A DNA stretch of 64,000 nt from Tabrizicola sp. (GCF_016792905.1 NZ_JAEULP010000069.1:1-64000), one strand, 5' to 3'. Positions 8,285 through 16,950 are shown, counted from the first letter of the stretch. Notes: generated by a model not told the origin, from the sequence alone. Numbers and translations: made by a program.

Positions 8285-9147
8285 CGCAGCACCGGATCGA
8301 AGCGGTCCTTCAAACCCTCGCCCAGCTGGGAGAAGGAGAGAACGGTGAGGAACAGCGTGATCAGTGGGAAGACCAGCACCCACCAGGCCTGGTGGACCGA
8401 GGTCCGCCCCTCCGCGATCATGCCGCCCCAGGTGGGGTCGTCGGTCGAGATCGACAGGTTCACGAAGCTCAGGATCGCCTCGACGATGACGGCGATGCCC
8501 ATTTCCAGCGTCAGGAGGACGACGATGGTGGGCAGGACGTTGGGCAGGATTTCGCGGACCATCGTCCCGATCCGCCCGCGCCCGGCCACGCGGGCCGAGG
8601 CGACGTAGTCCATCGCACCCTGCGTCATCGCCTCGGCGCGGACGACGCGGGCGAAGCGGGTCCAGTCGATGACGACGATGGCGATGATGATCGACATCAG
8701 GCCGGGGCCGAGGACGGCGATGAGAAGGATCGAGAACAGGACCGGCGGGAAGGCCATCCAGATGTCGATCAGGCGCGAGATCACAATGTCGACCCAGCCG
8801 CGCAGGAACCCGGCCATCAGGCCCAACGTGGCGCCGACCAGGCAGGTGATCGTGCCCGCGACGAGGGCAACGGTCAGCGCCACCCGTGCGCCGTGGATAA
8901 TGCGGGACAGGACATCGCGGCCCAGCGAGTCAGTGCCGAGCCAGTAGCCCGGCTCGGCACCCTGAACCCAGGCGGGGGGCAGGCGGCCGAGGAACAGGTC
9001 CTGTGCCAAGGGGTCCTTCGGCGCAATCCAGGGGGCGAGGAGCGCCACCGCACAGAGCACCGCCAGCCACCCCGCGGAAAGCCAGAGCCGCAGCCCCGCC
9101 CGGCGGCGGATCATCGAACGACCGTCGATGGCCTTTGCATCAACCAT
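8281..9147 (-). CDS. Peptide-type ABC transporter permease (DppC/OppC-like)
   Basis: 288 residues with an N-terminal membrane span (LWLSAGWLAVLCAVALLAPW) followed by the extracytoplasmic segment and GTDSLGRDVLSRIIHGAR, which is a hallmark of the C-type permease. A BPD_transp_1 domain with about five spans and an EAA-type loop (ARVAGRGRIGTMVREILPN) follows. It pairs with the B-type permease to make the channel. It overlaps the B gene by 8 bases and the D ATPase by 4, so the operon is tightly coupled. Confidence 0.92.
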   Translation of the reverse strand: MVDAKAIDGRSMIRRRAGLRLWLSAGWLAVLCAVALLAPWIAPKDPLAQDLFLGRLPPAWVQGAEPGYWLGTDSLGRDVLSRIIHGARVALTVALVAGTITCLVGATLGLMAGFLRGWVDIVISRLIDIWMAFPPVLFSILLIAVLGPGLMSIIIAIVVIDWTRFARVVRAEAMTQGAMDYVASARVAGRGRIGTMVREILPNVLPTIVVLLTLEMGIAVIVEAILSFVNLSISTDDPTWGGMIAEGRTSVHQAWWVLVFPLITLFLTVLSFSQLGEGLKDRFDPVLR

Positions 9148-10180
9148 GGCGCAGCCTCGGGTTCAGCACGGTGTAGAGGAGGTCGACGATCAGGTTCACG
9201 GCGGTGAAGATCACCGCGAACAGGAGCACGATGCCCTGGATCAGCGGCAGGTCGCGGTTGATCACCGCGTCGATGGCCATGTTGCCAAGGCCTTCGTAGG
9301 AGAAGAGCCGCTCGATGATCACGGTGCCGCCGATCAGGAAGGTGAACTGCACACCAACCAGCGTCAGCGTCGGCAGGGCGGCGTTGCGCAAGGCCTCGCG
9401 CAGGATCACCCGGCTTTCGCCATAGCCCTTGGTGCGGGCGAGCGTGACGTAGTCGAGGTTCATCGTCTCCTTCAGCGACTGTTTCAGGAGCTGCCCGGTG
9501 ATTGCAGCCAGCGGAATCGCCAGCGCAAGGGCGGGCATGAACATATGTGCGACGATGTCGGCCCAGAGGTCGAAGCGCAGCCGGATCAGGCTTTCGAACA
9601 GATAGAAACTGGTGGTGAAGGGCAGATCCAGCGAGGGCGTCACGCGGCCCGAGATGTGGAAGATTGGCACCAGCACTCCGAAGAGCAGGATCAGGATGAG
9701 GCCCCACAGGAAATCGGGCACCGACAGCGCCATGCCGTTGGCCACGTCGATGGCGCCTTCGGTCCGCCCTCCGCGAAAGCGGGTGCCGGTCAGCGCCGCC
9801 GCCCCGCCTAGCAGGCAGGCGATGACCAGCGCCATGATCGACAGCTCCAGCGTTGCGGGCAGGCGCCCCAGCACCAGCGCCAGCACCGGCTGCCGCGTGG
9901 TGATCGAGGTGCCGAAGTCACCCTGCACCACGCCCGCGACCCAGATTCCGAACTGCGCGACCAGCGGCTTGTCCAGACCGTAAAGGGCCGACAGCCGGGC
10001 GATGTCGGCCTCGGTCGCTCCTGGGGGCAGCATCATCGCAATCGGGTTCCCCGGCACCACGCGGATGACGAAGAACACGATCACCGCCACCCCCGCAAGC
10101 GTGATGCCGGTGGTCAGAAGTCGCAGGACCAGAATGCGCAGGAACGGCATGGGCACCGACGGGGACGACCGCCCCTTCAT
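9140..10180 (-). CDS. Peptide-type ABC transporter permease (DppB/OppB-like)
   Basis: 346 residues from ATG 10180; an internal ATG ten codons later (10150) is also plausible because the hydrophobic first span starts directly after it. Features of B-type permeases are the first membrane span, then an extracytoplasmic part with GNPIAMMLPPGATE, YGLDKPL, and the EAA loop (TLARTKGYGESRVILREALRNA). It is separated from the binding-protein gene by 70 bases that contain a GC-rich hairpin, as is often seen where the binding protein must be made in excess. Confidence 0.92.
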   Translation of the reverse strand: MKGRSSPSVPMPFLRILVLRLLTTGITLAGVAVIVFFVIRVVPGNPIAMMLPPGATEADIARLSALYGLDKPLVAQFGIWVAGVVQGDFGTSITTRQPVLALVLGRLPATLELSIMALVIACLLGGAAALTGTRFRGGRTEGAIDVANGMALSVPDFLWGLILILLFGVLVPIFHISGRVTPSLDLPFTTSFYLFESLIRLRFDLWADIVAHMFMPALALAIPLAAITGQLLKQSLKETMNLDYVTLARTKGYGESRVILREALRNAALPTLTLVGVQFTFLIGGTVIIERLFSYEGLGNMAIDAVINRDLPLIQGIVLLFAVIFTAVNLIVDLLYTVLNPRLRHG

Positions 10181-10208
10181 TTTCTGTCTTCAAATATCCT
10201 GCGGGGGG

Positions 10209-10232
10209 TCCGGGGGGCGCAAGCCCCCCCGG
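10209..10232. repeat. GC-rich hairpin between binding protein and permease genes
   Basis: A run of G (GGGGGGC) pairs with GCCCCCC across a GCAA tetraloop, extended by CC/GG with one bulge. The element sits in the gap between the solute-binding protein and the permease gene of a minus-strand operon. It could protect the upstream mRNA from 3' decay or partly terminate, giving more binding protein than permease. Similar G-rich/C-rich hairpins occur between genes in Rhodobacterales, from general knowledge; copy number in this genome is not known. Confidence 0.5.
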
Positions 10233-10250
10233 GGTTCCGCAAGCGCGACC

Positions 10251-11774
10251 TTAGGCACGCTTCATGAGGTGCGGCAACAACGCGCCCGAGGCATGCGGCG
10301 TTACCACCACGCCCGGGGCGTGCAGGATCGGCTGGACGTATTGCAGAAGCGGGATCACCAGCGCGTTGTCGGCGATGTACTTGTCCACCGCCTTCCAGCC
10401 CGCGATGCGCTTGGCCTCGTCCGCCTCGCCCCAGAGCGGCCCGATCATGTCGATCAGGTCCTGCCCGTCCCACACCGAATGCGGGCTGGGGCCGAACATC
10501 GCGAAGCCGGTCGAAGTGGTCGGGTCGCCCACCGAATTGCCCCAGTTGTAGAAGGCGGCCGGGGCCAGCTGGTCGGCGGCGCGCAACTCGTAGTGCTTGG
10601 CGATCTCGTAGACCTCGATCTCGGCCTCGATCCCGACCTTGCGCCACAACCCGACGATGGCCTGCACCATTTCATAGTCCTTGGGCTTGAATCCCTTGGT
10701 GGTCTGAATCTTGAACTTCACCGGATTGTCGGCGCTGAAGCCCGAGGCAGCCAGCAGCTCCACCGCCTTCGCTTCGTCATAGGGGACGGTGATCGAGGGA
10801 TCGTAGGCCTCGTATTCCGGCGTTTGCAGCGTGTCGATCTTGACACCGTAGCCGGACAGAAGCCGGTCGATGATCGCCTGCTTGTCGATCGCATGGGCGG
10901 CGGCCTTGCGGACGTTGGGGTCCAGCATGACGTCGATGTCGTTCAGGAAGATCATGCCGATGTCGCTGATCGGCGTCGCGATCCCGGCCAGCGGCCCGCC
11001 CTTCAGCCGGTCGTATTCCTCGTAGGGCATTTCGAGCGTGACATGGCTGTTCCCGGATTCCACCTCGGCCACCCGGGCGGCGGAGTCGGGCACGAACTTG
11101 ATCGTCACCGTGTCGAAGTCGGGCTTGCCGCCCCAGTAGTTCGCGTTGGCCTTCAGTCGGACGAAGGCGTTCCTCTCGAACTTCTCGACCATGTAGGGGC
11201 CGGTGCCGATGGGCGCGGCCTCGAAGCCTTCGGCGCCGACCTTCTCGTAGTAGGCCTTGGGCAGGACGTAGCCCGTGAGGAAGTACATCCACTTGAAGAT
11301 CGTCGGGTCGAATTGGGCCACATCGGCAATGACCTTGTTGCCCTCGACCCGGTGGTTCGCCAGCGTTCCCCAGACGAACTGGATCGGGCTGCCGGTTTCG
11401 GGCTTGGCCACGCGGGCAAGGCTCCAGGCCACGTCCTCGGCGGTAAAGGGCGACCCGTCATGCCAGGTCACGCCTTCGCGCACTGTCATCCAGACCTGTT
11501 TCTTGTCGTCGCTCCAGCCCCATTCGGTGAGAAGGCCGGGGGCGGGCGACAGGTCGGGCTGTTGCAGGATGTACTGGTCGAAGACCGACTGGTAGATGCC
11601 CTGGATCGTCGGGTTCACCGCGCTGGGGCCGACGGTCGGGTCCCACGAAGGAAGGTTGACGTTGTAGGCGATGACCAGCTCGTCGATGGCCTGGGCAAAA
11701 CTGGGCAGGCCGAAGCTGCCTGCGGCCACCGTGGCGGCTGACAGCATCAGAAGGCTGCGGCGGTTGAGGTTCAT
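10251..11774 (-). CDS. ABC transporter substrate-binding protein, family 5 (peptide type)
   Basis: 507 residues. The N-terminus has a twin-arginine-like stretch and hydrophobic core (NLNRRSLLMLSAATVAAG) ending near FAQA at about residue 29, so export by Tat or Sec is likely. The mature part is SBP_bac_5: LTEWGWSDDKKQVWMTVREGVTWHDGSPFTAEDVAWSL is a classic family block near residues 82-120. It binds the substrate in the periplasm for the DppBCDF-like transporter encoded downstream. It is 37 bases after an FAD oxidoreductase in the same direction, which suggests the transported compound is a substrate of that enzyme. Confidence 0.93.
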   Translation of the reverse strand: MNLNRRSLLMLSAATVAAGSFGLPSFAQAIDELVIAYNVNLPSWDPTVGPSAVNPTIQGIYQSVFDQYILQQPDLSPAPGLLTEWGWSDDKKQVWMTVREGVTWHDGSPFTAEDVAWSLARVAKPETGSPIQFVWGTLANHRVEGNKVIADVAQFDPTIFKWMYFLTGYVLPKAYYEKVGAEGFEAAPIGTGPYMVEKFERNAFVRLKANANYWGGKPDFDTVTIKFVPDSAARVAEVESGNSHVTLEMPYEEYDRLKGGPLAGIATPISDIGMIFLNDIDVMLDPNVRKAAAHAIDKQAIIDRLLSGYGVKIDTLQTPEYEAYDPSITVPYDEAKAVELLAASGFSADNPVKFKIQTTKGFKPKDYEMVQAIVGLWRKVGIEAEIEVYEIAKHYELRAADQLAPAAFYNWGNSVGDPTTSTGFAMFGPSPHSVWDGQDLIDMIGPLWGEADEAKRIAGWKAVDKYIADNALVIPLLQYVQPILHAPGVVVTPHASGALLPHLMKRA

Positions 11775-11811
11775 GGTCGTTTTCCCTGTTGATGGTTCTT
11801 GTCAGTCGTCG

Positions 11812-13380
11812 TCAGTTTCCGGCGAGTTTCCGCGCCAAAAGGAATCCCGGTCCCGCCCCCGTTCCCGCGCCAGGCCAGACGGCGGCTCCGGTCAGGTAAA
11901 GGTTGGCTAGCGGAGTCGAGCCGTCGGCATGGCCGCGCGCGGGTCGGTAGAGGAAGTGCTGCGACAGGTGGTGGCTGCCGCAAACCTGGTCGCCACCGAC
12001 GAGGTTGGGGTTGTCCGCCTCCAATTCTACCGGCGTGACGATGCGGCGGGCGAGGATCTTGGCACGGGTGCCGGGGGCGTGGGCTTCAAGAATCGACAGC
12101 GCCCGCTCCGCGAAGGGCTCGGCGGCGTCTGTCCAGTCGATCGCGGCGATCTCGCCCTTCGCGTCGCCTGCGATGCTGCCGGGGGCCATGCGCACCTGCA
12201 CCCAGAGGACATGTTTGCCCTCTGGCGCGCGGGAGGGGTCGAAGGCAGCGGGCTGGCCCACGACGAGGATCGGCTCATCCGGCAGAAGGCCGGCCTCGGC
12301 CTGCTGGTAGGTCCGCGCCATCTGGTCGAGGCTGGGGGCGAGGTGGACATAGGCGAACCGCTTCAACTGGTCACCCGCGCGCCAGTCGGGCAGGGCGTCC
12401 ATCGCCAGGTGAATCATCATGGTGCCCGGCGCGTGGCGGTAGTTGTCCATCGCACGGTCGAAGGCGGGTGCCGTGTCGCCGGTCAGCCTGCGCAGGCCCT
12501 TCGGCGAGGTGCCCGCAATCACCGCACGGGAGGCGAGGATCTGGCGGCCGTCGGAAAGTTCGATGCCAGTCGCGCGATTGCCCTCGCGCAGGATGCGGGC
12601 GGCCGGGGCACCGGTTTCAACGCTGCCGCCGCGCGCGGTGATGGCGGCGGTCATCGCCCTGACGACGGTATCGGCGCCGCCCTTGCCGATTGCCATGCCG
12701 AAGGCCTGCCCCGCCATCCCCTCCAGATAGGGGAACATCGCACCGCCCGCGACATCCGGGGCGAAGTCGAGGTGCATCCCCCATGCACCCAGAAGCGCGC
12801 GGATGTGGGGATGGCGGAAAGTTTCCTCCAGCCAGGCGCGCGGCGAAGACAGGAGGAACCGCCCGAAATCCAGCGACCCGGCGACACCCTTGGCACGCAG
12901 TGTTTTAAACCCGAAATATGCAAGCGCACGAATTCGCATTTCCGAGCCGAGAAGCCCGAAAAGATGCGGAGCCTCATGCCCGAAGTTGCTGGCCAGACCC
13001 TGCCAGACCTCGGCATCGACCGGAGAAAGCGCGCGGAAGGCGGCCAGGGTTTCGTCGCCCACAGTCGAGACGCCCGCCCAGCTTCCATCCGGAAACGATG
13101 AGGCGAAAGGGCGATCGACTGGCACGAACTCGCAGCCATGGCGGCCAAGCTCGGCCCCGTAGGCCTTGAAAAACGGACTTCCAGCAAACAGCGACAGGTT
13201 CATCGCCGCCCAGTCGTGCCGGAAGCCGGGAAGGGTATACTCGCCGGTCTTCACCGCGCCGCCGACTATGGCAGCCTGTTCGAAAACGCCGACCCGCCAG
13301 CCTTTCGCTGACAGGTGCAGCGCGGCCGCCAGCGTATTGTGGCCCGCCCCGATCAGGACTGCGTCGAACCGTTCAGCCAT
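11812..13380 (-). CDS. FAD-dependent oxidoreductase, phytoene-desaturase/PYROXD2-like (copy 1)
   Basis: 522 residues. A Rossmann start VLIGAGHNTLAAALHLS is followed by the acidic end of the second strand (VFEQ) and GGAVKTGEYTLPGFRHD, which is typical of the CrtI/PYROXD2 group of amine-oxidase-like flavoproteins. The last glycine of the GxGxxG motif is replaced (GAGHNT). The C-terminus has the second FAD-contact region (NLYLTGAAVWPGAGTGAGPG). It leads the peptide-type transporter operon and is divergent from a same-sized paralogue at 13530. The reaction is probably oxidation of a C-C or C-N bond of an imported compound; the substrate is unknown. No carotenoid synthesis genes are nearby. Confidence 0.85.
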   Translation of the reverse strand: MAERFDAVLIGAGHNTLAAALHLSAKGWRVGVFEQAAIVGGAVKTGEYTLPGFRHDWAAMNLSLFAGSPFFKAYGAELGRHGCEFVPVDRPFASSFPDGSWAGVSTVGDETLAAFRALSPVDAEVWQGLASNFGHEAPHLFGLLGSEMRIRALAYFGFKTLRAKGVAGSLDFGRFLLSSPRAWLEETFRHPHIRALLGAWGMHLDFAPDVAGGAMFPYLEGMAGQAFGMAIGKGGADTVVRAMTAAITARGGSVETGAPAARILREGNRATGIELSDGRQILASRAVIAGTSPKGLRRLTGDTAPAFDRAMDNYRHAPGTMMIHLAMDALPDWRAGDQLKRFAYVHLAPSLDQMARTYQQAEAGLLPDEPILVVGQPAAFDPSRAPEGKHVLWVQVRMAPGSIAGDAKGEIAAIDWTDAAEPFAERALSILEAHAPGTRAKILARRIVTPVELEADNPNLVGGDQVCGSHHLSQHFLYRPARGHADGSTPLANLYLTGAAVWPGAGTGAGPGFLLARKLAGN

Positions 13381-13407
13381 GCTTCCCCGCCTGGATGATC
13401 CGCAGAT

Positions 13408-13423
13408 ATTTGCAAATGCATTT
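13408..13423. promoter_or_regulatory. Overlapping palindromes between the divergent FAD oxidoreductase genes
   Basis: ATTTGCAAAT (13408-13417) and AAATGCATTT (13414-13423) are both perfect 10-base palindromes and share four bases. They lie in an AT-rich patch of an otherwise GC-rich genome, 28 bases upstream of the minus-strand start and about 107 bases upstream of the plus-strand start. MarR-family regulators bind short AT-rich palindromes in divergent promoters, and a marR gene lies at 15092, so this is a good operator candidate. Confidence 0.5.
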
Positions 13424-13529
13424 TAATATGTCTAGCATGATTCACAGAGCGCCTGGAAACGCCCGGTGCAGCCCGAGACAGCACGAAGTGGAAGAGAACG
13501 ATGATTTCAACACGCGCCGGGATCTGAGC

Positions 13530-15095
13530 ATGTGCCCCGACCATGTCATCATCGGCAGCGGGATCAATGCGCTAGTTGCGGGGGCGATGCTGTCGCTGAA
13601 AGGCGACCGCGTGCTGCTCCTTGAACGCGAGGAGGTTCCGGGCGGCTGCCTGCGCACCGAAGAGATCACGCTGCCCGGCTTCCGGCATGACGTGATGGCG
13701 GCGACATGGGTCCTGTTCATGACCTCGCCCGCCGGCGCGGCGCTCGGGCCGCACCTCGCCCGGCACGGCTTCGACTATTGCCATACGCCGCACCCGACGG
13801 CGGTATTGCGCCCCGACGGGCAGGCGCTGGTGCTGACGACCGACCGGGCGAAGAACATCGCGGCCTTCGACGCGCTGGCGGCGGGCGACGGTGCCGCCCA
13901 TGCCCGCGACGTCGGCGGGGTCGAGGCCGATGCGCCGTTCCTCTTCGCGCTGCTCGGGGGGGCGCTCTGGTCGTGGCCCACAGTGAAACTGATGTGGGGC
14001 CAGGTCCGCAAGCGGGGTCTGCGCGGGCTTGCCGCCTGGTTCGGCCGCGCGCTGGTTCCGGCGCGGGGCTGGCTGGAGACGACCTATGCTTCGCCCCTGG
14101 TCCAGGCGCTATATGCGCCCTGGGTCCTACACTGCGGGTTGACGCCGGAAAGCACCTACTCCGGCCAGATGGGCAAGGTCATCGCCTTCGCCCTGGAAGC
14201 GGCGGGAGCCCCAATTGTGAAGGGCGGGTCGGGCGCAGGGGTCGCCGCCTTCCGCGCGCTGATCGAGGCGAAGGGTGGCGAAATCCGCTGCGGGGCCGAG
14301 GTCGACCGCATTCTTGTCCGCGAAGGCAAGGTGCGCGGGGTGGCGCTCGCCTCGGGGGAAGAGATTGCCTGTGCGTCGGTACTTGCCTCGGTCGCTCCGG
14401 GCCAGTTGCAGGACCGTCTTCTGCGCGAGGCGAACCTGCCCGAGGACAGGGCCGCCGCGAAAGCCTTCCGCCACGGGCGCGGGAATTTCCAGTTGCACTA
14501 TGCGCTTGACCGCCCGCCAGAATGGCTGGCGTCGGGCCTTGATGACGTGGCACTGATCCATCTGGCGGACGGCATCGACAGCGTCTCGAAATCCGCCAAC
14601 GAGGCCGAGCGGGGGATGCTACCGGCCACCCCCACGATCTGCGTGGGCCAGCCGCACCGGCTCGATCCGTCACGCTGCCCTGAGGGCAAGGCGATCCTCT
14701 GGCTGCAGATTCCCGATGCACCGCGCGCGGTGAAGGGCGACGCCGCGGGCCAGATAACCACGGACGGTAGCTGGTCCGAAGCCACGCGCGATGCCTTCGC
14801 CGACCGGATCGAGGGCATCCTGAAGCAGCACATCCGCGACTTCGACGCTATCAAGCTTGCCCGCCGCGCCTATTCGCCCGCCGATCTTGAAGCGATGAAT
14901 GCCAACCTTGTCGGCGGCGACCCCTATGGCGGGCTTTGCACGATCGACCAGTTCTTCCTCTTCCGACCTTATCCGCATTCGACGAACGGCAGGGGTCTCG
15001 TGCGCGGGCTGATCCATATCGGCGCTTCCACCCATCCCGGACCAGGTCTTGGTGGCGGTTCGGGGTTCCTCGCAGCAAAGCGGCTTGGCGCATGA
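13530..15095 (+). CDS. FAD-dependent oxidoreductase, phytoene-desaturase/PYROXD2-like (copy 2)
   Basis: 521 residues from the ATG at 13530 (MCPDHVIIGSG). The frame is open to 13395, but that part covers the palindromic promoter region and adds no family sequence; the chosen start gives almost exactly the length of the paralogue at 11812. Motifs match copy 1: VIIGSGINALVAGAMLS, GGCLRTEEITLPGFRHDV and a C-terminal HIGASTHPGPGLGGGSG. It ends overlapped with a MarR gene (ATGA). Two related but clearly different flavoproteins in divergent orientation suggest two steps on one substrate or two subunits. The substrate is unknown. Confidence 0.87.
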   Translation: MCPDHVIIGSGINALVAGAMLSLKGDRVLLLEREEVPGGCLRTEEITLPGFRHDVMAATWVLFMTSPAGAALGPHLARHGFDYCHTPHPTAVLRPDGQALVLTTDRAKNIAAFDALAAGDGAAHARDVGGVEADAPFLFALLGGALWSWPTVKLMWGQVRKRGLRGLAAWFGRALVPARGWLETTYASPLVQALYAPWVLHCGLTPESTYSGQMGKVIAFALEAAGAPIVKGGSGAGVAAFRALIEAKGGEIRCGAEVDRILVREGKVRGVALASGEEIACASVLASVAPGQLQDRLLREANLPEDRAAAKAFRHGRGNFQLHYALDRPPEWLASGLDDVALIHLADGIDSVSKSANEAERGMLPATPTICVGQPHRLDPSRCPEGKAILWLQIPDAPRAVKGDAAGQITTDGSWSEATRDAFADRIEGILKQHIRDFDAIKLARRAYSPADLEAMNANLVGGDPYGGLCTIDQFFLFRPYPHSTNGRGLVRGLIHIGASTHPGPGLGGGSGFLAAKRLGA

Positions 15096-15580
15096 CGGAT
15101 CAGTCCGCCCCAGCGACGCCGCCGCAAAGCTTGCCCCGTCTGGGAGAGATTGGGCTAAGCAACTATGTGCCCTACCTGATGAACCGGATCATGGGTCGCT
15201 ACAACGCCAGCCTGCGCGAGGAAATGGCGGCACTGGGCCTCACCACGCCGAAGATGCGAACCCTTGCGGTCCTGTCCGTGATCGAGGGACCCCTGATCCG
15301 CGAGCTGGCGGTCTATTCTGTCGTGGAGCAGTCGACGCTGTCCCGCGCCCTCGATCAGCTTGCCGCAGAGGGGTTGATCCGGCGCGAGGCCGACGCAAGC
15401 GACAGCCGCGCCACGCGGATCTTCATCACTGCCGCCGGCCGTGCGGCCTTCGAAATCCTCTGGCCAAAGATGGCCGAGGCCCACGCCCGCATGTTTCGCG
15501 GAATATCTACCGAAGAGCGAAGGGTCTTCGTCGGAACGTTGCAGAAGATGCTCTCCAACATCCGCAAGCACGAGATTTGA
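15092..15580 (+). CDS. MarR-family transcriptional regulator
   Basis: 162 residues from the ATG at 15092, which overlaps the stop of the FAD oxidoreductase (ATGA). A winged helix-turn-helix is visible: TPKMRTLAVLSVIEGPLIRELAVYSVVEQSTLSRALDQL, then a wing with RREADASDSRATRIFITAAGR. MarR proteins are dimers that release DNA on binding small aromatic or other ligands. Co-transcription with a flavoprotein and the palindromes at 13408-13423 suggest it controls both divergent operons, including the peptide-type transporter. Confidence 0.9.
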   Translation: MTDQSAPATPPQSLPRLGEIGLSNYVPYLMNRIMGRYNASLREEMAALGLTTPKMRTLAVLSVIEGPLIRELAVYSVVEQSTLSRALDQLAAEGLIRREADASDSRATRIFITAAGRAAFEILWPKMAEAHARMFRGISTEERRVFVGTLQKMLSNIRKHEI

Positions 15581-15878
15581 GGGCTGGCAGACAGGTGCTG
15601 TCTTCGCATTCGAGCCGGAATTTGGTGCAAGGACTCCGCGTCTTGCGGATCACCCGATCCGAATCCTGACGCGTGTGTCAAGAAGCGACCTTGCACTACA
15701 GTGATCCAAGCGATCCAGAACCGGATCGAGGCGGTGACACTTGCGGACAAGATCGCCGAATGGCCAGGACTGTTCCGGCTAGAGCAACAAGAGCGATGGA
15801 ATCGGCAGCCAGAGGTAGAGTTCTCGAGCAGTTGAACTGATTCAGACCAATATTTGTCGGGTTCCGTGTTGTCGGTAC
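15581..15878. other. Intergenic stretch without a recognisable gene
   Basis: The 298 bases between marR and the broken multicopper oxidase hold no open frame with family features on either strand. A short plus-strand frame near 15700-15835 reads plausibly as protein but has no start signal and no motif I recognise; it may be a gene remnant. Confidence 0.4.
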
Positions 15879-16853
15879 ATGATGCGCGAGATGGTTTGTG
15901 TCCGCTTTTCCAGGCATTTTCTTGCGGCCCTGTTCGCCGCGGTCGCGAGCCTTCCTTCGACCTACCTGAATGCCGAGACCGCGCCCTGTGGCGCGTCGAA
16001 CCCTGTCTGCAACCCCGACAACACCGTCGTCGCGCAGGTCGTCGCGCTGAAGCAGGTTTACGTCTACAACCGCTTCGGCGCGTTCAATCCGGGCGTGATG
16101 CTCCGTGCGCTGCGCCGCGACGTGGTTGTCGGCGGTGAAGACGAGGACGAGAATACCTTGGCACACCGAACCCGGCAGTGGTGCCTTTGCCCGGGGGGCC
16201 GCTGCCGCCGATGCCAAGGCAATCATGGCGCATGACCGCGCTGCCAAGCCGTTCTTCTTTCGCGCCAACTTCGGCGAGTGCATCGTGTTCGAGGCGACGA
16301 ACCCGATCCCGTCGACCCTGAACCTCGACGTCTTCCAGATGTTCTCTCCGACCGACACCATCGCCCAGCACATCCACCCGGTGAAGTTCGACGTGATGGC
16401 TCCGGCGGGTCGGGCAACGGCTGGAACTACGACACCGGGATCTTCTGGCCGAACGGCCGAGGGAACGGATCGTCGCGAACATCCCTTACCGGGGCTTTGC
16501 TGAGCTGAAGCCTCTGACCCACCGGATGTCCCTGGCGGGCGAGGCGATGGAGGGCGATATGCCGAGCCGTGTCCCGACACGCTGCCAGCCGATCCGGTCA
16601 AGGCGGAACATACGCTGGAGGATTGTCCCTGGTGCCGGCGCAGTCGACGATTCAACACGGGCGGGCCGATCTCTTGCGTGGCCAGCACCCTTTCGCTCGC
16701 CACTGCGACCGAGATGGACAAGGCCGGGCGCGAACACAATCTGGCCGTCGCGATTTCGCGCAGCTTTACACAGCGCCGCCCCTGAACCAGGTGATCAGTC
16801 CGCCGGGCAGTGTGCGTTGCGGGTTGCGCGATGAAGAAGAAGCCGAACAATAA
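15879..16853 (+). pseudogene. Degenerate multicopper oxidase-like gene
   Basis: No single frame is open, but consecutive pieces in changing frames read as one protein. It starts at 15879 with a signal-peptide-like start and VALKQVYVYNRFGAFNPG. It moves to another frame near 16150 (AFARGAAAADAKAIMAHDRAAKPFFFRANFGECI, then STLNLDVFQMFSPTDTIAQHIHPVKFDV), to the first again (GSGNGWNYDTG near 16410) and to the third near 16460 (RIVANIPYRG). Remains of an end (DFAQLYTAPP) lie near 16775. At least three frameshifts and an internal deletion are needed. The HIH-VKFDV segment resembles the copper-binding part of bacterial multicopper oxidases. It lies just upstream of the nos operon, whose products also bind copper. 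Family identity is moderately sure; loss of function is clear. Confidence 0.6.
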
Positions 16854-16934
16854 GACCGACAGGCGGGTCTGGAAGTGGCTCCAACCTTCTTGGCCAGGTG
16901 TTATAGTGAGCCGAGGCTTTGGCCTTTCCGGGCG

Positions 16935-16950
16935 CTTGAGTTAGGTCAAG
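16935..16950 (+). promoter_or_regulatory. FNR/NNR-type regulator box upstream of nosR
   Basis: CTTGA-GTTAGG-TCAAG is a perfect 5-base inverted repeat that contains the TTGA-N6-TCAA core recognised by FNR/CRP-family anaerobic and nitric-oxide regulators (FnrL, Nnr, DNR). It ends 48 bases before the nosR ATG, a suitable distance for an activator site. nos operons are usually induced by low oxygen and NO through such boxes. Confidence 0.7.

Noticed and set aside
15696-16850. Long minus-strand open frame of 384 codons across the multicopper oxidase remains
   Set aside because: The reading is arginine/serine/proline-rich with no family motif, and plus-strand pieces clearly read as an enzyme. The open frame is a by-product of GC-rich antisense DNA.
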